Below, in pieces: positions 59,950 through 64,000 of a stretch of 64,000 nt of DNA. The position numbers and the translations under genes are program-made. The stretch spans positions 744,001-808,000 of the forward strand of contig NC_089432.1 of assembly GCF_026210795.1 (NCBI RefSeq). The letters run 5' to 3'. Positions within the stretch are counted from its first letter, which is position 1. The number at the start of each line of letters is the position of its first letter. The DNA is from Rhizophagus irregularis (taxonomy: Eukaryota > Glomeromycota > Glomeromycetes > Glomerales > Glomeraceae). The notes beneath the pieces were generated by a model. It was not told where the DNA came from, did not search any database, and worked only from the letters and a program-made list of their open reading frames with translations.

Positions 59950-61378
59950 TTATATCTTTAAATATTCGATTAATTGCAAATTTATAAATTATTATTCTCA
60001 CATACATGTTTTTTAGACAAAGTACTTTTTTTAATTTAAATTATATTAATTATTTTTAAATTTCATTTTGTGAAATAAATATTTAATTGTTATTCAAAGA
60101 ATACATGTATATTCAATTATGCATACGGTCTTTATATCTATATCACGTGTAATAAATGCTCGATGTTAAAAATTTGGCCATGTACTGTACGTTACTCAGT
60201 AATTGCTTCGTACGATATTCATGAGAGTATTCTTATTCACTTACGTAACTAGATAACTTAGGTCAAACCCAAATTTAATATTTATTTATTTTTTTTCGTT
60301 CAATTTTTTATGCGGAATAGTAAAATTTTGCATGTGCGCTAACACAAATCATACGTTGACGAAAGCGGGTTAGATCGTGTGGATCAGTGGATCACAATCA
60401 ATTTAAATTCGAGTCGGGGCCCAGGTCGACAAAGTACTAACGTTTCTCACTCTATAAACCTTTTTTGTAGATATTTGAATAGGTTGATATTTATTATAAT
60501 CATCAAAGTAAAAATTTCTTTAATTCTCTAGATTTCAAAATATAATGTACTCATACTAATATTTTTAAAAAATATTACAAAATTATATTCACCTAATTCA
60601 CGTTTATTTATTTACGTAGATTTTATATCAGGATAAATAAATAATTAATTAATCAATACAATCACTTTATTCATAAAATCTTTTTTATATTTCAATGATT
60701 TAAACTCCTTCCTTTTATCCTTTCATTCCTTTGGATGATTTATTTATGGAATATATAATTTTTTTTTTTAAACAAAAAAAAGTTTTAGAATTGAATTAAA
60801 CAATATCAGATAATTAATTTATCAAATTAAATAATGTTTAAATATTATGTCAAGAATGGCCATAAATAAATCACGGGTTTGTAATAGAGGATATTAATAA
60901 ATCAAATTAATTCATTATTTGTTAATACTATAAACAAAACTCGTCATGATTTCGAAGCAAAAAAGAGATGACTAAAATTTGCGATTTTATTGGATGACGA
61001 TCACGTGCGAATTTGAATTATCTTTAATTTCTTTTCTGTACACGCTGTTTTTGATTGATTTGCTTGAAGATGCCGAATTTTCCTGTTAATTCAGTTACTA
61101 TTAACTTTTCACATATTTTATATGTCCTTCGCTTCATTCCGTATCGACTAATAATGAACTAAGTTTAATTATTCGGATAATTTCGGATCATCACTTGCTT
61201 ACGGAAATTGCAGGATCCAAAAATTGATTAGCGCTTTATGGTTGTACTACCAGTATTACAAATAAATACGTATTTATTTAAACAATCAATATTAATAAAC
61301 GATTCAATACTCCTTTTTTTTATAGGAAAATTATTTAAAAATTTTCAAATTCCAAATATTTTTTTTTAAAAAATTGAA
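59950..61378. other. Intergenic region
   Basis: No gene is recognised. A stretch of higher complexity at 60340-60450 (GACGAAAGCGGGTTAGATCG, GGATCAGTGGATCAC, GAGTCGGGGCCCAGGTCGAC) could be a repeat end; it was checked for a tRNA shape and none is present. The region ends in T-rich leader sequence before the next Sel1 gene. Confidence 0.4.
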
Positions 61379-62164
61379 ATGCAAACTATAAATAATAATT
61401 TAAATAATATTAATAAATCAAATATTAATAATTCATTCCATGATAAATTTATTAAAAATTTTAATAAATTGAATATAAAGGAAATAGAACCTACGACTCA
61501 AAATATTAATGAAAATATATATGAAGAAGATTTAGGTATTGTAATTGATGGGTTGATTAATATTTATTCTAAAATGGAAGGAAAAGAAGAAAGTATTAAA
61601 AGAAAACATATTTTTGATTATATTAATAATCATAAATTAAGTTTACAAGAAATTTATAATTGGCTTTTAGAAAATTCAAATGATTCAAATTCTATTTATT
61701 TACTTGGATATTTTAATTATTATGGTATTGAAACTAATATTAATAAACGTAAAGCATTTATTTTTTATAAAAAATCTGCAGAATTAGGAAGTAATATAGC
61801 TCAATATAAACTTTCTAAAATGTATATGGATGGTAAAGGAGTTGAAAAAAATAATAAGAAAGTTTATGAATTATCTAAAAAATTAGCAGAGAAAGGTTAT
61901 TTACCTGGTTTAAATAGGTTGGGATATTGTTATGATTGTGGAATTGGAACTAATGTTAATAAGAAAAAAGCATTTGAATCATATCAAAAAGCTGCGAAAT
62001 CTGGAAATATTGTAGCACAATATAATATTGCTTTGATGTATGAATTTGGAAAAGGAATCGAAAAAGATATGAGTCAAGCAATTTATTGGTACAAAAAATC
62101 TGCTGAACAAGGAGATAAATATTCAAAAATTAAACTAAAATCTCTTTCAAATGTATTAAATTAA
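61379..62164 (+). CDS. Sel1-repeat protein, tandem paralogue of the gene at 59152 (261 aa)
   Basis: Single exon from the ATG at 61379. The residue pattern matches the gene at 59152 throughout: FIKNFNKLNIKEIEPTTQNI, YEEDLGIVIDGLINIYSKM, IFDYINNHKLSLQEIYNWLL, SNDSNSIYLLGYFNYYGIET, then Sel1 units ending MYEFGKGIEKDMSQAIYWYK and KSAEQGDKYSKIK. The two genes lie in the same orientation about 1.4 kb apart, consistent with local duplication. Lys and Asn codons are strongly AT-biased. No kinase domain, signal peptide or membrane segment. Role inferred only from the Sel1 fold: protein-protein binding. Confidence 0.78.
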   Translation: MQTINNNLNNINKSNINNSFHDKFIKNFNKLNIKEIEPTTQNINENIYEEDLGIVIDGLINIYSKMEGKEESIKRKHIFDYINNHKLSLQEIYNWLLENSNDSNSIYLLGYFNYYGIETNINKRKAFIFYKKSAELGSNIAQYKLSKMYMDGKGVEKNNKKVYELSKKLAEKGYLPGLNRLGYCYDCGIGTNVNKKKAFESYQKAAKSGNIVAQYNIALMYEFGKGIEKDMSQAIYWYKKSAEQGDKYSKIKLKSLSNVLN

Positions 62165-62604
62165 TTTAGTATTTAAAGTAGTTATATATGTAATTACAAA
62201 TTTATAAAATTATACATAATAGGAAAATCTAAATATTCTATATGTGTGATTAAAATTATTATTTGGTACATTAAATTAAAGTGAACTTAGGAAAAGAAAT
62301 GCCTTATTTCTAAAGGATAAAAATTAAGATAATTAATTATAAATGGTTTTTGTTGATTTAATAAACATTATGATGTAGTTTTCCATAAATGACTTCTAAT
62401 CAACCAATCATTTGTCATTATTTTGATTTTGATTGGTTGGCATAATATCACGTGATATAATTAGGCCAAGTATAATGTAGGCCGGAATTATATAGTGTTG
62501 ACCAGCCTTAATCTCAAATCGGTTTTGGCTACGAAAATGATCGATCACGTGAATTTCGCTGCCTCACGTGACTTAAAGCTAACGATCATTTCCACATTAT
62601 TTGC
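62165..62604. other. Intergenic region
   Basis: No gene. At 62440-62580 there are several CACGTGA words (ATCACGTGATATAA, GATCACGTGAAT, CTCACGTGAC), a palindromic E-box-like core, in DNA of higher complexity. They could be regulatory sites but no gene starts close by. Confidence 0.4.
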
Positions 62605-62926
62605 TAGTGCTTCGATCCGTGTACGGATTGATCCGGATTGATCCGGATTAAATCAAAAATCCGGATGTAATCCGCGGTTTGAACCGGATTTCGTCAGATC
62701 CATCCGGATTGCCAGTTTTCGGATAACTTAAAATATTTCCGAAACCAATGATCAGAATTTAACAATTTAAGACATATTTGATAGTGCTTGACGGTGCGCA
62801 TTTAATGGTAGGACTGGATTTTTTGAAATAATTTTTTTTATCCGGATTTTCGTTTAATAACAGTTTTCATCCGGATTAAATTGTTATTCAATCCGGATGA
62901 CGGATTTCATCCGGATCGAAGCACTA
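62605..62926. mobile_element. hAT-type MITE with 8-bp target duplication
   Basis: It starts TAGTGCTTCGATCCG and ends CGGATCGAAGCACTA, a perfect 15-bp inverted pair, and is flanked by TTATTTGC on both sides (62597-62604 and 62927-62934). The interior is filled with ATCCGGAT words in both orientations, so subterminal repeats are dense, as is usual for transposase binding sites of hAT elements. No protein is encoded. Confidence 0.9.
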
Positions 62927-62934
62927 TTATTTGC

Positions 62935-63403
62935 TTTTATCGCTTTATAATTATGCACCATTATTCATATAATTTGCTGCGCCAATATCAAAGGTAAATG
63001 TGATAACACTGAAACGAGAAATATTATAAAAATTAATATTTTTATTACACGAATTTTCTCAATTTTAATAAATTGGATATAAAAGAAATAGACGAATAAC
63101 TAAAACTTAATGCAATATATACAAAAAATAGTTTATGATTGGTTAATCTTCATTTAGTATATTTTTTTTTAGATTATCTTATATATATGGTAAGATTTTT
63201 ACAAAAGATCGATCAGTTTCACGATTTTAGTGCTTACCAATATCGAACAGGCATAAAGTAATTTTTAAATATGAAAGAAAATATTTAATGGTTGGATGCA
63301 TACTGTTATATCTCTCTATCTTTAAAATACTATACAGCAGTTATTGATTATAATGTAATAAAATCAGATTTATTTAATATTAGATAAGTCATAAAAAAAA
63401 AAG
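62935..63403. other. Intergenic region with a small Sel1-exon relic
   Basis: Near 63055-63095 the plus strand reads SQFxxFNKLDIKEIDE-like sequence (TCTCAATTTTAATAAATTGG, then ATATAAAAGAAATAGACGAA), resembling the start of the Sel1 genes at 59152 and 61379, after which the similarity stops. This looks like a very short fragment of a third copy. Nothing else is recognised. Confidence 0.4.
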
Positions 63404-63591
63404 AATTATTTAAATTACAAACTAAGAAACCTGTAAACTTTTACTACTCTAGTCTTAGTGTTTAAATAATCCTAAAAAAAAGAAAGAATACATATTGGAT
63501 AAATCATAAAAAAAAAAGAATTATTTAAATTACAAACTAAGAAAATTGTAAAATATTTTACTACTCTAGTCTTAGTGTTTAAATAATTCTT
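63404..63591 (-). repeat. Two inverted copies of the kinase 3'-flank repeat
   Basis: Copies at 63404-63469 and 63519-63591 contain ATTTAAATTACAAACTAAGA and TCTTAGTGTTTAAATAAT, the reverse complement of the repeat at 29989-30185. They lie downstream of the minus-strand kinase gene that begins at the right edge, the same relative place as at the 26094-29741 gene. Confidence 0.75.
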
Positions 63592-63804
63592 GAAAAAAAA
63601 AAAAATCAAAAATAACTTCTGTTAAATGTATAGTATCACATATAACATAGTAGAATAGTGTTGTAAAGTTTTAAAATTCGTAAATTTAATAAAATAATTT
63701 TTATCTATTTCCGATATCTAAATAATTAAACAAATTACTTTATATAAAAAAATTAACTTTTTTGTACATACAGTATTATATACTTACTCAATGACTACAT
63801 GTCT

Positions 63805-64000
63805 TTAAATCATACAATCTTCAAAACTTTCACTAGCAAAACTAAGTAAGCCACTACAATCCAAGCAATCAGAGTTTTGATCTAAAATTTTGGTAGTTAA
63901 ACGGTTTGTATAATATGCTTGTGGACGAAATTGTATAATAGAAGTTTCAGTTTGTTCTTGCAATAAAGCTTTATTGGCTTTTACAAATTCTTCTATAACA
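63805..64000 (-). CDS. 3' end of a further TKL-type kinase gene (partial, runs off the window)
   Basis: The minus strand from the right edge reads VIEEFVKANKALLQEQTETS, then IIQFRPQAYYTNRLTTKILD, QNSDCLDCSGLLSFASESFE, DCMI and stop (TAA at 63807-63805). The tail of the giant kinase at 39127 has the same pattern (FVEADKALVQEQAGTSIMQY, then HSQAHYTSR and SLDCMIED), and the kinase at 26094 has SHPKACFTSRLLD. The catalytic domain lies outside the window. The shared 3'-flank repeat just downstream supports the same family. Confidence 0.7.
   Translation of the reverse strand, partial: VIEEFVKANKALLQEQTETSIIQFRPQAYYTNRLTTKILDQNSDCLDCSGLLSFASESFEDCMI

Noticed and set aside
60340-60450. Possible tRNA (TTCGAGTC resembles a T-loop)
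   Set aside because: The bases around it do not pair as a T-stem and no acceptor or anticodon arm can be drawn.

Overview
The window reads as nuclear DNA of an arbuscular mycorrhizal fungus of the Rhizophagus (Glomeromycotina) type. The evidence is strongly AT-rich sequence, short GT-AG introns of about 65-105 nt with a CTAAC-like branch motif, tyrosine-kinase-like (TKL) kinases combined with Sel1 repeats, BTB and F-box-type relics, and many degraded transposons. The organism call is from family knowledge; no search was run.

Layout: 1-3473 holds the 3' ends of two LINE retrotransposons. 4130-6393 holds a BTB-like relic and a Mutator-like relic with inverted repeats. 6770-12997 (minus) is a giant Sel1-repeat/kinase gene of about 2000 aa. 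16603-17286 (minus) is a protein of repeated CxxC zinc modules. 18380-23874 holds gene relics, a 45-bp minisatellite, a MITE and a short telomere-like tract. 26094-29741 (plus) is a kinase gene whose 5' half is an array of about 21 tandem introns separated by exons of only 3 nt (one of 6, one of 1). 30884-31445 is a foldback element with an 8-bp target duplication. 33469-35824 (minus) is a kinase-Sel1 gene in the reverse domain order. 39127-45597 (minus) is a second giant Sel1/zinc-ribbon/kinase gene, broken by one stop codon and carrying a MITE in an intron. 45764-46640 is low-complexity DNA. 48976-50071 (plus) is a NYN-domain gene, 51287-53359 (minus) a six-exon Kelch membrane protein, and 55284-56904 (plus) a zinc-ribbon/TKL kinase. 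57837-62164 holds an F-box-family fragment, a MITE and two Sel1-only genes paralogous to the C-terminal exon of the 33469 gene. 62605-62926 is a hAT-like MITE, and the 3' end of another kinase gene runs off the right edge (63805-64000).

Common theme: most genes are built from three interchangeable parts, a CxxC...CxxC ribbon, a TKL kinase domain and Sel1 repeats, joined in different orders and copied locally. This fits an expanded signalling family; substrates and partners cannot be read from the sequence.

The most unusual item is the intron array at 26320-28409. Each unit has a donor, usually a branch motif and an acceptor. The tiny exons vary in sequence, are about 45% G+C inside DNA of far lower G+C, and joined together they connect the acidic 5' exon to the kinase exons in frame without a stop. 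This is a model from sequence only; RNA evidence is needed.
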